Assembly (NCBI GenBank): GCA_002709505.1
Contig: PARB01000057.1
Coordinates: 1 to 64,000 of the forward strand
Source: Paracoccaceae bacterium
GTDB lineage: Bacteria > Pseudomonadota > Alphaproteobacteria > Rhizobiales > Stappiaceae
Direction: 5' to 3'
Length of the DNA: 64,000 nt
Shown here: piece by piece, positions 9,402 through 18,743 of the stretch
Numbering within the stretch: the stretch's first letter is position 1
Layout of the letters: each line of letters starts with the position of its first letter
Notes under the pieces: model-generated
What the model was told of the DNA's origin: nothing
Databases searched by the model: none
Seen by the model: only the letters and a program-made list of their open reading frames with translations
Position numbers and translations under genes: made by a program

Positions 9402-12345
9402 CGACCAAATGGCGGGCGAACGGTCGCTGATCGAGGCGCTGACCGTGGAACCGGCCCCGGCCGACCGACAGGCCGGCGAGGTCATTCTGGCCGATCTCGC
9501 GCCGGCACTGGAGGCGATCGCCGATGCCGGCCTGCAGGGAAGGGCTCGCGCCTTCCTGTCCGGGGCGCTCTCCAATGCGCCGTATCTGCGCGATCTCGCC
9601 TGTTCCGATCCCGAGCGCCTTGCGACCATCCTGACCACGCCGCCGCGCCAGCGCGCCGAACGCCTGATCGCGGAGGCGCGCGCGCTCGACGTGGACGACG
9701 AGGCGGGCCTGATGCGCGCGCTGCGCGATCTGAAAAAGGATCTGGCGCTGACGCTCGCGCTCGCCGACATCGGCCAGGCGATCGATCTCGATGCGGTGAC
9801 CGGCGGTCTCAGCCGCTTTGCCGATGCGGCGCTGACCGCCGCGATCCGCTTCTGCCTGCGCGATCTGGAGCGCCGCGGCCGCTTCGTTCCCAAGGATGCG
9901 ACGCGCCCGGAAGAGGGCTCCGGTTTCGTCATTCTGGCGATGGGCAAATATGGCGCCTTCGAGCTGAATTACTCCTCCGACATCGATCTGATCGTGCTCT
10001 ACGACCCGGATCTGGCGCCGATGGGGGGCGGGGCGGAAGCTCCGGTGGAATTCGTCCGCCTGACCAAGCGTCTGGTCAAGATCATGGGTGACCGGACGGC
10101 GGATGGATATGTGTTCCGCACGGACCTGCGGCTGCGTCCCGATCCCGGCGCGACGCCGCTTGCCATGTCGATCCCCGGCGCGCTCGTCTACTATGAGAGC
10201 CTGGGTCAGAACTGGGAACGTGCCGCGCTGATCAAGGCGCGGGCCTGCGCCGGCGACATTTCCTGCGGCGACGCCTTTCTCAAGGAAATCGTTCCCTTCA
10301 TCTGGCGCAAGTATCTCGATTACGCCTCGATCGCCGACGTGCATTCCATCAAGCGCCAGATCCATGTGCACAAGGGGCACGGCGAGATCGCGGTCGCCGG
10401 CCACAACGTGAAGCTCGGGCGCGGCGGCATCCGCGAGGTCGAGTTCTTCGCCCAGACCCAGCAGCTGATCGCGGGCGGCCGGATCACCGAACTGCGCGGG
10501 CGGCGCACGCTCGACACGCTCGGCACGCTGGCGGATCTCGACTGGATCACGCCGGACACGCGGGACGAACTGGCCGAGGCCTATGTCTATATGCGCAACG
10601 TCGAGCACCGTATCCAGATGGTGAACGACGAGCAGACCCATATCCTGCCGGCGGACGAGAGCGCCCGCGCGCGGGTGTCGCGCCTGATGGGCTACACCGA
10701 CCTCACGGCATTCGAAAACGATCTGCGCACCCGGTTCAAGACGGTCCAGCGGCACTATTCGGCGCTGTTTGAGAACGAGCCGGAGCTCGCCTCCGATCTC
10801 GGCAACCTCGTTTTCACCGGCGACGACGACGATCCTGAAACATTGGAAACGCTGAGCGGGCTCGGCTACGCCCGGCCGAAGGAGGCGGCGAAGATCATTC
10901 GCGCCTGGCACTTCGGTCGCTATCCGGCCGTGCGCTCCTCCAAGGCGCGCGAGCGGCTCACCGAGCTGCACCCTGTCCTGATCGCGGCATTGGCAAGCAC
11001 CGACAACGCCGATCAGGCGCTGCTTTCCTTCGACGGGTTCCTGTCCAAGCTGCCTGCCGGCGTGCAGCTGTTCTCGTTGCTCAGGTCGAACCCGGAACTG
11101 CTGCGCCTGCTGGCGACCGTGATGGGCTCGGCCCCCCGCCTTGCCGAGGTCGTCTCCAAGCGCGTGCATGTGCTGGATGCGGTTCTCGATCCGGCCTTCT
11201 TCGGCGCGATGCCGACCTCCGAGGAATTCCGGGCCGGCCTTGCCCGCACGCTGGACCTCGCGCGCTTCTATGAGGATGCGCTCGACCGTGCGCGCATCTT
11301 CGCGCAGGAGCAGCAGTTCCTGATCGGCCTCCGGCTTCTGTCGGACACGCTGACCGCCCACCAGGTCGGCGAGGCGCTGGCACGCCTGGCGGAGACGATC
11401 ATTGAGGGCTTGCTGCCGTATGTGATCGCTCATGTGGCGGAAAACCACGGCCGGCTGCCCGGCGGGTCCTGGGCGGTTCTCGCCATGGGCAAGCTCGGAG
11501 GCCGGGAAATGACGGCTTCCTCCGATCTCGACCTGATCCTGCTCTACGATCACCCGGACGAGACCGCCCAGACGGACGGGTCACGCCCGCTTGCCGCCAG
11601 CCAGTATTACATCCGCCTGACCCAGCGACTGGTGTCGGCGCTCTCGGCACCGACGGCGGAAGGGCTTCTCTACGAGGTCGACTTCCGGCTGCGCCCGTCG
11701 GGCAACGCCGGCCCGCTCGCCACCCGTCTTGCGTCCTTCGAGGCCTATCAGGCCAAGGAAGCCTGGACCTGGGAGCATATGGCGTTGACGCGGGCACGGG
11801 TTATCGCCACCTCGTCGGACGCCTTCGCGGACCGCATTCATGCGTTGATCCGAGAGACGCTGGCGCGGCCGCGCGACGCGGCGAAGGTGGCCCGGGAAGT
11901 GGCGTCCATGCGCGCGCGCATCGAGGCGGAGAAGGGCACATCCGACATCTGGGACATGAAGCAGGTAGCGGGCGGACTGGTCGATATCGAGTTCATCGCG
12001 CAGTTTCTGCAGCTTGTGCATGCCGAGGCAGATCCCGCCATCCTGTCCCAGACCACGGAGACGGCGCTGGAAAACGCGGCGCGCGCCGGTTTTCTGTCCG
12101 CCGGCGATGCCGAAGTGCTGTTGCCCGCCATCCGCCTCTATCACGCCCTGACCCAGGTGCAGCGCCTGACCCTCGACGGGCCGTTCAAGGCTGACGCCGC
12201 GCCCAAGGGCGTGCGCGACCTTCTGGTCCATGCCGGAGAGGCACCGGACTTCAGCCATCTGGAACATCGGTTGAAGGATTGTCAGGACGCGGTCAGGCAA
12301 GCCTTCGCGCGGATCGTCGGACCGGTGGAAAAGGCGGGCGACTGA
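9361..12345 (+). CDS. glnE: Bifunctional glutamine synthetase adenylyltransferase/adenylyl-removing enzyme GlnE
   Basis: A 994-residue cytosolic enzyme that adenylylates and deadenylylates glutamine synthetase in response to PII state and glutamine. Two nucleotidyltransferase domains are visible. The N-terminal one (adenylyl removal) has GKYGAFELNYSSDIDLIVLYD split around Ser-Ser-Asp-X-Asp; the C-terminal one (adenylylation) has AMGKLGGREM followed by Ser-Ser-Asp-Leu-Asp. Each is followed by the helical GlnD/PII-uridylyltransferase-like domain. The length is normal for alphaproteobacteria. It begins within the 3' end of the sensor kinase gene and converges on the PleC-like kinase gene with only 23 bases between the stops. 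Confidence 0.97.
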   Translation: MSVTGEQADAQAADDQMAGERSLIEALTVEPAPADRQAGEVILADLAPALEAIADAGLQGRARAFLSGALSNAPYLRDLACSDPERLATILTTPPRQRAERLIAEARALDVDDEAGLMRALRDLKKDLALTLALADIGQAIDLDAVTGGLSRFADAALTAAIRFCLRDLERRGRFVPKDATRPEEGSGFVILAMGKYGAFELNYSSDIDLIVLYDPDLAPMGGGAEAPVEFVRLTKRLVKIMGDRTADGYVFRTDLRLRPDPGATPLAMSIPGALVYYESLGQNWERAALIKARACAGDISCGDAFLKEIVPFIWRKYLDYASIADVHSIKRQIHVHKGHGEIAVAGHNVKLGRGGIREVEFFAQTQQLIAGGRITELRGRRTLDTLGTLADLDWITPDTRDELAEAYVYMRNVEHRIQMVNDEQTHILPADESARARVSRLMGYTDLTAFENDLRTRFKTVQRHYSALFENEPELASDLGNLVFTGDDDDPETLETLSGLGYARPKEAAKIIRAWHFGRYPAVRSSKARERLTELHPVLIAALASTDNADQALLSFDGFLSKLPAGVQLFSLLRSNPELLRLLATVMGSAPRLAEVVSKRVHVLDAVLDPAFFGAMPTSEEFRAGLARTLDLARFYEDALDRARIFAQEQQFLIGLRLLSDTLTAHQVGEALARLAETIIEGLLPYVIAHVAENHGRLPGGSWAVLAMGKLGGREMTASSDLDLILLYDHPDETAQTDGSRPLAASQYYIRLTQRLVSALSAPTAEGLLYEVDFRLRPSGNAGPLATRLASFEAYQAKEAWTWEHMALTRARVIATSSDAFADRIHALIRETLARPRDAAKVAREVASMRARIEAEKGTSDIWDMKQVAGGLVDIEFIAQFLQLVHAEADPAILSQTTETALENAARAGFLSAGDAEVLLPAIRLYHALTQVQRLTLDGPFKADAAPKGVRDLLVHAGEAPDFSHLEHRLKDCQDAVRQAFARIVGPVEKAGD

Positions 12346-12368
12346 ACCGCCGCGCGCGCCTTTGGAAT

Positions 12369-14738
12369 TCAGGCCGCTGGCAGCTCGACCGGCGGTGTCG
12401 CCGGGCGACGGACCGGCAAGGTCACGGTGACGCAGGTGCCCTTGCCAACGGTCGACTGAATGGCCATCGACCCGCCGTGCAGCTTGATGAGCGACTGGGC
12501 GATGGCCAGCCCGAGGCCCGAGCCCTTGTGGGTCTTGGTGAACTGGTTCTCGACCTGCACGAAGGGCTTGGCGAGGCGCACGATGTCGCTCTGCTTGATG
12601 CCGATGCCCGTGTCGCGGATGTCGACAACAATCTGCGCGGTGTCGCCCTTGCCCGAGTGAGCGGCGGAAAGGCTGACCGCCCCGCCGTCGGGCGTGAACT
12701 TCACGGCATTTGCCAGCAGGTTCAGGAGAACCTGCTTCATCGCCCGGCGGTCGCCGTTCAGCAGGAGATCGTCGGCCGTCTCGGTGGTGACGGAGATGTT
12801 CTTCTCGTCGGCGGCCGAGGCGATGATCCGCGAGACGTCGCTGACGACGGCGCCGAAATCCATTTCCTCGTATTTCAGCTCCAGCCGGCCGGCCTCGATC
12901 TTCGACATGTCGAGAATGTCGTTGATGACGTTCAGCAGGTAACGGCCGCTGTCGTGGATATCGCTGCAATACTCGCGGTATTTGTCCGATCCGAGCGGGC
13001 CGAACATGCCCTGGTCCATGATTTCCGAAAAGCCGATGATCGCATTGAGCGGCGTGCGCAGCTCATGGGAAATATTGGCGAGGAACTCGCTCTTCGCCTG
13101 GTTCGCCTCTTCGGCCTTGGTCTTTTCTTCCGAATATTTCTCGGCAAGCTCGACGAGCTGCTGGGCCTGGATCTCGAGCTTCTGGCGGGACTGGCGCAGG
13201 TCGGCGACGGTCGCCATCAGCCGGCGCTCGCTTTCCATCAGCTTTTCCTCGTGCCGCTTGAGCGCGGTGATGTCGGTGCCGACCGACACGAAGCCGCCGT
13301 CCTTGGTGCGGCGCTCGGAGATCTGCAGCCAGCGCCCGTCGGCGAGATGCGCCTCGTAGCTCGAAGAGGGGTCGGATCCGTCGCTGCCGATCGTCGGGCT
13401 GGCGGAGACCACCGTCTGTCGGGCGCTTGACATCACCTGGGCATAGGGCGTTCCGGCCTTGATGGCGGAGTTCGGCAGATTGTGCAGCGTCTGGTAGTTG
13501 GAGTTGCACATCACCATCCGGTTTTCCGTGTCCCACAGGACGAAGGCCTCGGAAATCGTCTCGATGGCATCGCGCAGGCGCAGGTCCGCGGTCCGGCTCT
13601 GCTCGGCCAGCTGCTTCTGTTCGGTAACGTCGATGCAGATGCCGATCAGATGCGGTTCGGAGATGCCCGGTTCGCTCTGCACCTGGGCGCGGGCGCGCAG
13701 CCACACCCATTCGCCGTTGGCGTGGCGCATGCGGAACTGCTTGTCGACGGTTGTTTCCCCGGTCTCCAGCAGCGATTCCGCGAGATCGTAAAGGTCGATG
13801 TCGTCGGGGTGGGTCAGGGCGGAGATCTCGGAGAAGCCGAGAATGTCGTCCCGCGGCGGCATGCCCAGCATTTCGTAGAGCGAGGCCGACCAGAAGATCC
13901 GTCCGCGCGACAGGTCCCAGTCGAACAGGCCGCAGCGGCCGCGGTTGAGCGCGAGGTCGATGCGCGCGCGCGTCGCCGCGTAGATCTGGTCCGCCTGCTC
14001 GGCGCGGGTCGCCTGGGCGAAGAAGGCGTAGATCAGGATCAGCATCACCGTGGCGGTGCCGACGAAAAGCGTGACATTGGCCGAGACGCCGGCGCGCCAT
14101 TCGGCGAACAGCATGTCCTTCGACTGAATGAGCGCGACCATGCCGAGACGTCCGTCCAGATGGTGCACGGTGGCATAGGCCTCGTCATCCGTGTCGGCGG
14201 CGATCGTCAGCACACCGGCACGCGCGCCGAACACGGTCAGCGGCTGGCCCACGCCCAGAAGGTCCGACAGCGGGCGGCCTTCCAGGTCCGAGCGAAGCGG
14301 CGCGGTAGCGACGATGCGGCCGTCCTTGTCGGCCACCAGAATGCGGCGGGCGTCGCTCGTGGCGCGCGGCGGCAGGCTGTCGGCAAGCGCCGCCTGCAGT
14401 GCGGTATGGAACCCCTGTTCCGGCAGGTCGGCTTCCTCGGCGCCGAGGCGGGCGGCGAGGGTCGTTGCGATCATTGTGAGGTCGTCGCGCGCCCGCTGGT
14501 CGGTCTCTTCATGCTCGTAAGACAGGGTGAGGGCGCGATAGGTGGCGAGCGTGGCGATGAAAACGACGCAGAGAACGGGAATGGCGCGGCGAAAGAACGG
14601 TTCTGCGGTCAGGAGCCGCTGATAGGCCGGTTGGGCCAGCAGGCGAATGTGTCCGGTCAGCGACTGGGCGTCGCGTTGTTTCCGAAGCAGCTCCGCGAAT
14701 CGACGCGCGGACGCTGAACCTGCAAGGGCACGCGCCAT
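12369..14738 (-). CDS. pleC: PleC-like PAS sensor histidine kinase
   Basis: A 789-residue kinase: membrane helix about 53-72, a periplasmic domain of about 145 residues, membrane helix about 219-241, PAS domains at about 260-375 and 388-495, a coiled coil (495-548), a DHp domain with His558 in FLANISHELRTPLNAI, and HATPase (NLLANAVKFTPDG, DTGIGI, GSGLGLAI). The DHp continuation GPLGSDKY and DILDMSKIEAGRLEL is characteristic of the PleC/DivJ/PdhS kinases that act on DivK and PleD in the alphaproteobacterial cell cycle. Position between glnE and pepN matches the rhizobial pleC locus as I recall it. The upstream region carries a CtrA-type box. Family assignment is firm; PleC rather than a paralogue is likely, not proven. 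Confidence 0.8.
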   Translation of the reverse strand: MARALAGSASARRFAELLRKQRDAQSLTGHIRLLAQPAYQRLLTAEPFFRRAIPVLCVVFIATLATYRALTLSYEHEETDQRARDDLTMIATTLAARLGAEEADLPEQGFHTALQAALADSLPPRATSDARRILVADKDGRIVATAPLRSDLEGRPLSDLLGVGQPLTVFGARAGVLTIAADTDDEAYATVHHLDGRLGMVALIQSKDMLFAEWRAGVSANVTLFVGTATVMLILIYAFFAQATRAEQADQIYAATRARIDLALNRGRCGLFDWDLSRGRIFWSASLYEMLGMPPRDDILGFSEISALTHPDDIDLYDLAESLLETGETTVDKQFRMRHANGEWVWLRARAQVQSEPGISEPHLIGICIDVTEQKQLAEQSRTADLRLRDAIETISEAFVLWDTENRMVMCNSNYQTLHNLPNSAIKAGTPYAQVMSSARQTVVSASPTIGSDGSDPSSSYEAHLADGRWLQISERRTKDGGFVSVGTDITALKRHEEKLMESERRLMATVADLRQSRQKLEIQAQQLVELAEKYSEEKTKAEEANQAKSEFLANISHELRTPLNAIIGFSEIMDQGMFGPLGSDKYREYCSDIHDSGRYLLNVINDILDMSKIEAGRLELKYEEMDFGAVVSDVSRIIASAADEKNISVTTETADDLLLNGDRRAMKQVLLNLLANAVKFTPDGGAVSLSAAHSGKGDTAQIVVDIRDTGIGIKQSDIVRLAKPFVQVENQFTKTHKGSGLGLAIAQSLIKLHGGSMAIQSTVGKGTCVTVTLPVRRPATPPVELPAA

Positions 14739-14792
14739 CGTAATGGCTCCCGATGTTTCGATGTATCCGCAACGAGAACGCGACAGGCGTTC

Positions 14793-14812
14793 GAATCAAC
14801 TTTATTTGAATC
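14793..14812. promoter_or_regulatory. Pair of GANTC methylation sites in the pleC-like promoter
   Basis: Two GAATC sequences (14793-14797 and 14808-14812) lie 15 bases apart, about 55-75 bases upstream of the kinase start. GANTC is the target of the cell-cycle methyltransferase CcrM in alphaproteobacteria. Regulation by methylation here is inference. Confidence 0.5.
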
Positions 14813-14854
14813 GCATTCGTTGATTTTGTCCAGAGCTGGGCAAGAAAAATATAG

Positions 14855-14869
14855 TTAATCGAAGGTTAA
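14855..14869. promoter_or_regulatory. CtrA-type binding site upstream of the pleC-like kinase
   Basis: A perfect TTAA-N7-TTAA element (TTAATCGAAGGTTAA), the full consensus for CtrA, lies 117-131 bases upstream of the kinase start codon in the 237-base pepN-pleC gap. It is symmetric at the half-sites, so it can be read from either strand. Confidence 0.6.
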
Positions 14870-14921
14870 TGCGTCGGTCTTTAAACACAACTATCGCGAG
14901 TCTGGCCTTGGCCGGCGCGAT

Positions 14922-14954
14922 GGAGACGGCAGAGGCTTCTTGTCCGCCGTCTCC
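14922..14954 (-). terminator. Hairpin downstream of pepN, possible terminator
   Basis: GGAGACGGC (14922-14930) pairs with GCCGTCTCC (14946-14954) around a 15-base loop, 22 bases past the pepN stop. There is no T run on the minus strand, so intrinsic termination would be weak. Confidence 0.4.
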
Positions 14955-14975
14955 GGGCCTTTTGGCCGCCCGGCG

Positions 14976-17621
14976 TTATTGCAAGCAGCGGTCGACGATA
15001 TCGCGCACGTCGGGCGACAGGTCGCTTGCCTGCGCCATGCGCTCAAGGGTCGCCCGCGCCCGGGCGCGGCGGCCGGGCTCGAGTGCCCGCCAGGAGCGGA
15101 ATGCGGACAGAAGCCGGGCCGCGGCCTGCGGGTTGCGCGTGTCGAGATCCAGCGCGAAGTCGGCGATGAAGTCGAAACCCGCGCCGTCGGCGCGGTTGAA
15201 CTGGCTCTGGTTCCCGCTGGCAAAGGCGCCGATCAGGGCGCGGACGCGGTTCGGGTTTGCCGCCGAGAAGCCCGGATGCGCGGTGAGCGTCTTGACCGCG
15301 GCCAAGGTTTCCTCGCGTGGCGCCGTGGCCTGGACCATGAACCACTTGTCCATCGCAAGCGGCGTGCGCGCGTGGCGGTCGGCGAAGGCGGAAAGCGCGT
15401 CCTCATACCCCGGCAGGCGCGCGTGCACGAGGACGGTGAGGGCGGCGAGCCGGTCCGTCATGTTGTCGGCCGCGTCGAACTGCTGGCGCACGAGGGCGTC
15501 ATATTCGCCGCCGTGGGCATGACCCAGATACTCGAGCAGGACGTTTTTCAGCGCACGGCGACCGGCGGCGGCTGCATCCGGCGCATAGGGCGCCGTCTCC
15601 CTCATGCCGTCGTAGATCCGCTTGATGGACGGTGCGAGTGCGGCGGCGAGCCCGGCGCGCATCTGCGAGCGGGCAAGGTGGATCGCCTCCGGATCGACAT
15701 TGCTTCCGATTTCCCGGGCGATATCTGCCTCGCCCGGCAGCTGCAGGCACAGGGCGCGGAAGGCGGGCTCGAGAGTGTCGTCCGTCATGGTCGCCTCGAT
15801 GGCGGCGGTCAGGCGCGGGTCGATCTCGAGCGGCTGCTGGCGCGGACCGGCGAAAGTCTGCGCGATCAGGGTCTTGAAGACGACCGTCTGCAACGCCTCC
15901 CAGCGGTTGAAGGCGTCCGTGTCATTGGCGGCGAGGAACAGGAGGTCGGTGTCGCCCAGATCGCTCTTCAGGGTGACGGGGGCTGAAAAGCCGCGCAACA
16001 GCGAGGGGACGGGACGTTCCGCGACGTCGTGGAAGACGACCCTCTGCTTCGGGGCGGTGATATGCACCACGTCGCCGGTCGTTTCCGCGCCGGTAACGGC
16101 CCCTTGCGAGAGCTCCGTCCCGGTCGGTCCGACGAGGCCGATCCGCACCGGGATATGAAGCGCGGGCTTGTCGCTCTGCTTCGGGGTCGGCGGCGTGTGT
16201 TGCGCCACCGTCAGCGTCAGGCGCTGTTCATTCGCGTCATAGTCGCTGTCGATGCGCAAGGACGGCGTTCCGGCCTGCTCGTACCACAGCGCGAACTGGT
16301 TGAGGTCGCGGCCGCTCGTCTCCGCGAAACAGGCGAGAAAGGCCTCGATCGTGGTCGCCTCGCCGTCGTGGCGCTCGAAGAACAGATCCATGCCCTTGCG
16401 GAAATCATCCGCACCCAGCACGGTCTTGAGCATGCGCACGACCTCCGCGCCCTTCTCGTAGACGGTGGCCGTGTAGAAGTTGTTGATCTCGTGATAAAGG
16501 CGCGGGCGCACCGGATGCGCCAGCGGACCGGCATCCTCGGGGAACTGGTGCGACTTCAGCAGGCGCACGTCGGAGATCCGCTTGACCGCGCGCGAGCGCA
16601 TGTCGGCGGAAAACTCCTGATCGCGGAACACCGTGAGGCCTTCCTTCAGGCACAGCTGGAACCAGTCGCGGCAGGTGATGCGGTTGCCCGTCCAGTTGTG
16701 GAAATACTCATGCGCGATCACGGCCTCGATGCCGGCATAGTCCTGATCGGTTGCCGTATCGGGGTCGGCCAGCACGTATTTGTCGTTGAAGATGTTGAGG
16801 CCCTTGTTCTCCATCGCGCCCATGTTGAAATCGGAGACGGCGACGATGTTGAAGACGTCGAGGTCGTAGCACCGCCCGAAGGTCTCCTCGTCCCAGCGCA
16901 TCGACCGCTTGAGACTGTCCATTGCCCATCCGCAATGGTTCTCGTTGCCATGCTCCACATAGATGTTGAGCGCGACGTCCCGGCCTTCGGCGGTGGTGAA
17001 ACGGTCGCTGACGCAGGCGAGGTCGCCGGCGACAAGCGCGAAGAGATAGCTCGGCTTGGGATGCGGATCGTGCCAGACCGCATAGTGCCGGTCCGTTCCC
17101 GGCACCTCGCCCTGTTCGACCGGATTGCCGTTTCCAAGCAGGAGCGGCGCCTCGCTGGCCCGGGCCTCGATGCGGGTGGTGTAGACGGCGAGGCAGTCCG
17201 GCCGGTCGAGGAAATAGGTGATGCGGCGAAATCCTTCCGCCTCGCATTGCGTGCAATAGGTGCCGTTCGAGCGGTAAAGCCCCATCAGCTTGGTGTTTGC
17301 GTCCGGATCCAGCCGCGTTTCGATATCGAGCCGGAACGGGCCGTCGGGCAGCTTGTCGATCTCAAGCCGCGACGGGGTCGCGCGGTAGCGGTCGGCGGCC
17401 AGCACCTGGCCGTCGAGCGCCAGCGAAACGAGGGTCAGTTCGTCGCCGTCGAGGACGAGCGGCGCGTCCGCCGGCGCATCGGCCGCGCGGCGGATCGTCA
17501 GGCGCGCGGCGACCCTTGTGGCGCGCGGAGCCAGCCGGATATCGAGGTCGACGGTGTCGATCCGGAAGCTCGGCGGGCGATAGTCCTCGAGGCGGACCGG
17601 GGCAGGGGTCTCCGTGCGCAT
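14976..17621 (-). CDS. pepN: Aminopeptidase N (M1 family zinc metallopeptidase)
   Basis: An 881-residue gluzincin that removes N-terminal residues from peptides in the cytoplasm. The M1 signatures are complete: substrate-anchoring GAMEN at 268-272, zinc site HEYFH at 304-308 with the third ligand Glu327 in LCLKEGLTVF. The N-terminal beta-saddle and C-terminal helical solenoid fill the rest. I chose the ATG at 17621, seven bases after AAGGAG; an upstream in-frame start at 17681 would add 20 poorly conserved residues. The length equals the E. coli-type PepN. Confidence 0.96.
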   Translation of the reverse strand: MRTETPAPVRLEDYRPPSFRIDTVDLDIRLAPRATRVAARLTIRRAADAPADAPLVLDGDELTLVSLALDGQVLAADRYRATPSRLEIDKLPDGPFRLDIETRLDPDANTKLMGLYRSNGTYCTQCEAEGFRRITYFLDRPDCLAVYTTRIEARASEAPLLLGNGNPVEQGEVPGTDRHYAVWHDPHPKPSYLFALVAGDLACVSDRFTTAEGRDVALNIYVEHGNENHCGWAMDSLKRSMRWDEETFGRCYDLDVFNIVAVSDFNMGAMENKGLNIFNDKYVLADPDTATDQDYAGIEAVIAHEYFHNWTGNRITCRDWFQLCLKEGLTVFRDQEFSADMRSRAVKRISDVRLLKSHQFPEDAGPLAHPVRPRLYHEINNFYTATVYEKGAEVVRMLKTVLGADDFRKGMDLFFERHDGEATTIEAFLACFAETSGRDLNQFALWYEQAGTPSLRIDSDYDANEQRLTLTVAQHTPPTPKQSDKPALHIPVRIGLVGPTGTELSQGAVTGAETTGDVVHITAPKQRVVFHDVAERPVPSLLRGFSAPVTLKSDLGDTDLLFLAANDTDAFNRWEALQTVVFKTLIAQTFAGPRQQPLEIDPRLTAAIEATMTDDTLEPAFRALCLQLPGEADIAREIGSNVDPEAIHLARSQMRAGLAAALAPSIKRIYDGMRETAPYAPDAAAAGRRALKNVLLEYLGHAHGGEYDALVRQQFDAADNMTDRLAALTVLVHARLPGYEDALSAFADRHARTPLAMDKWFMVQATAPREETLAAVKTLTAHPGFSAANPNRVRALIGAFASGNQSQFNRADGAGFDFIADFALDLDTRNPQAAARLLSAFRSWRALEPGRRARARATLERMAQASDLSPDVRDIVDRCLQ

Positions 17622-17740
17622 CAATGGCTCCTTCTTGCGGCTCGCATCCTCGGGCGCTTGTGTCCGGCCGGTGCCGGGCATCGTCGGGAGGCATGCGGCA
17701 ATCGTGGTTTCGCGGGTCTGCCGCGTCGCTTCTCGGCTGC

Positions 17741-18568
17741 TCAGCAGACCGCTTTGGTCATGGCGGCGAGGGTCTGCGTCAGATCGCTGTGCGGATCGGC
17801 CAGAGGGGCGATCACGGTGAAATGGTTGTCGGTCCCGCGAATATCGAGGCGCGTGTCGACGCCGCCGCGTCCCCAGATGTCGGCGATGATGCGGGACTGG
17901 CGGATGAACTCGCTGGATTCGCCGCCGCCGACAGCCGCGGTGAGATGGGTGCCGGACGGCGCCACCATGGCAAGCGGCGAGACGTCGATGGCTTCCTTGC
18001 GGTCAAGGCGCAGGTTCGCGTTGAGCGAGGTGTCGATCAGCGGCTGCAGGTCGAAGACCCCGGAAATCGACAGGCCCGCCGGCACCAGGCGCAGCGGCAG
18101 GCCGCGTTGCGCCCAGTCGGTGGCGAGCAGGGAGGCCGTCAGGTGCCCGCCCGCGGAATGACCGAAGGCGACAATCGGTTTGCGATAACGCTCCCAGATG
18201 TGGCCGGCCAGATGGCGGATTTCCTCGACGATGTCTCCGACGCGCACCTGCGGGCACAGGGTGTAATTCGCCACCGCGCAGGGAATGCCATGCGCCACGA
18301 TCCCGCGGGCCATATGGGAGAAGAAGGTGCGATCAAGCGCCTGCCAGTAGCCGCCATGCAGGAAGAGGGCGATGGCGCCGCCGCGGGGCATGCCGTCTTC
18401 GGGCAGGAAAAGATCGTAGGTCGTGCGTTCCGACAGCTCGTAGGGGATCGCCAGATCGCAGTGCGCCTCGGCCCTGTAGGCGGCCGCATCCCGCTTCCAG
18501 CCCTCGATCAGCGCCGGATGCTCCGGGACAAGCGCCCTGTTGTTGTATTCCGCTTCGTAGTCGATCAC
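17741..18568 (-). CDS. Alpha/beta-hydrolase, esterase or kynurenine-formamidase-like
   Basis: A 275-residue hydrolase with the HGGYW oxyanion motif (71-75) typical of the hormone-sensitive-lipase and arylformamidase branch, nucleophile Ser138 in GHSAGGH, and a late His in DNHFTVI. The N-terminal stretch MIDYEAEYNNRA resembles bacterial arylformamidase-like proteins. No kynureninase or tryptophan dioxygenase gene is nearby, so a kynurenine role is not supported by context; a general carboxylesterase is equally possible. It is transcribed with pepN, 119 bases upstream of it. Confidence 0.8.
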   Translation of the reverse strand: MIDYEAEYNNRALVPEHPALIEGWKRDAAAYRAEAHCDLAIPYELSERTTYDLFLPEDGMPRGGAIALFLHGGYWQALDRTFFSHMARGIVAHGIPCAVANYTLCPQVRVGDIVEEIRHLAGHIWERYRKPIVAFGHSAGGHLTASLLATDWAQRGLPLRLVPAGLSISGVFDLQPLIDTSLNANLRLDRKEAIDVSPLAMVAPSGTHLTAAVGGGESSEFIRQSRIIADIWGRGGVDTRLDIRGTDNHFTVIAPLADPHSDLTQTLAAMTKAVC

Positions 18569-18743
18569 GCCGGTGCTCCTGTTTCATCTGCCGTCTTACC
18601 TGCCCGTCGCCCGCGAGTACAGAGAGAGCATGCGCGCCTTCGACCCTTGCGCTGGCGTGACGTCCGGGGTCGCCGCCGCGCGTCTTTCCGGTGTAAGGTG
18701 CGTCTGATTTTCAAGACTGCACGGGCAGGAATCGACGCGCCGA

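Noticed and set aside
9076-11553. 825-codon frame antisense to the kinase/glnE region
   Set aside because: No domain or ribosome site; it mirrors the codon bias of glnE, which has full catalytic motifs.
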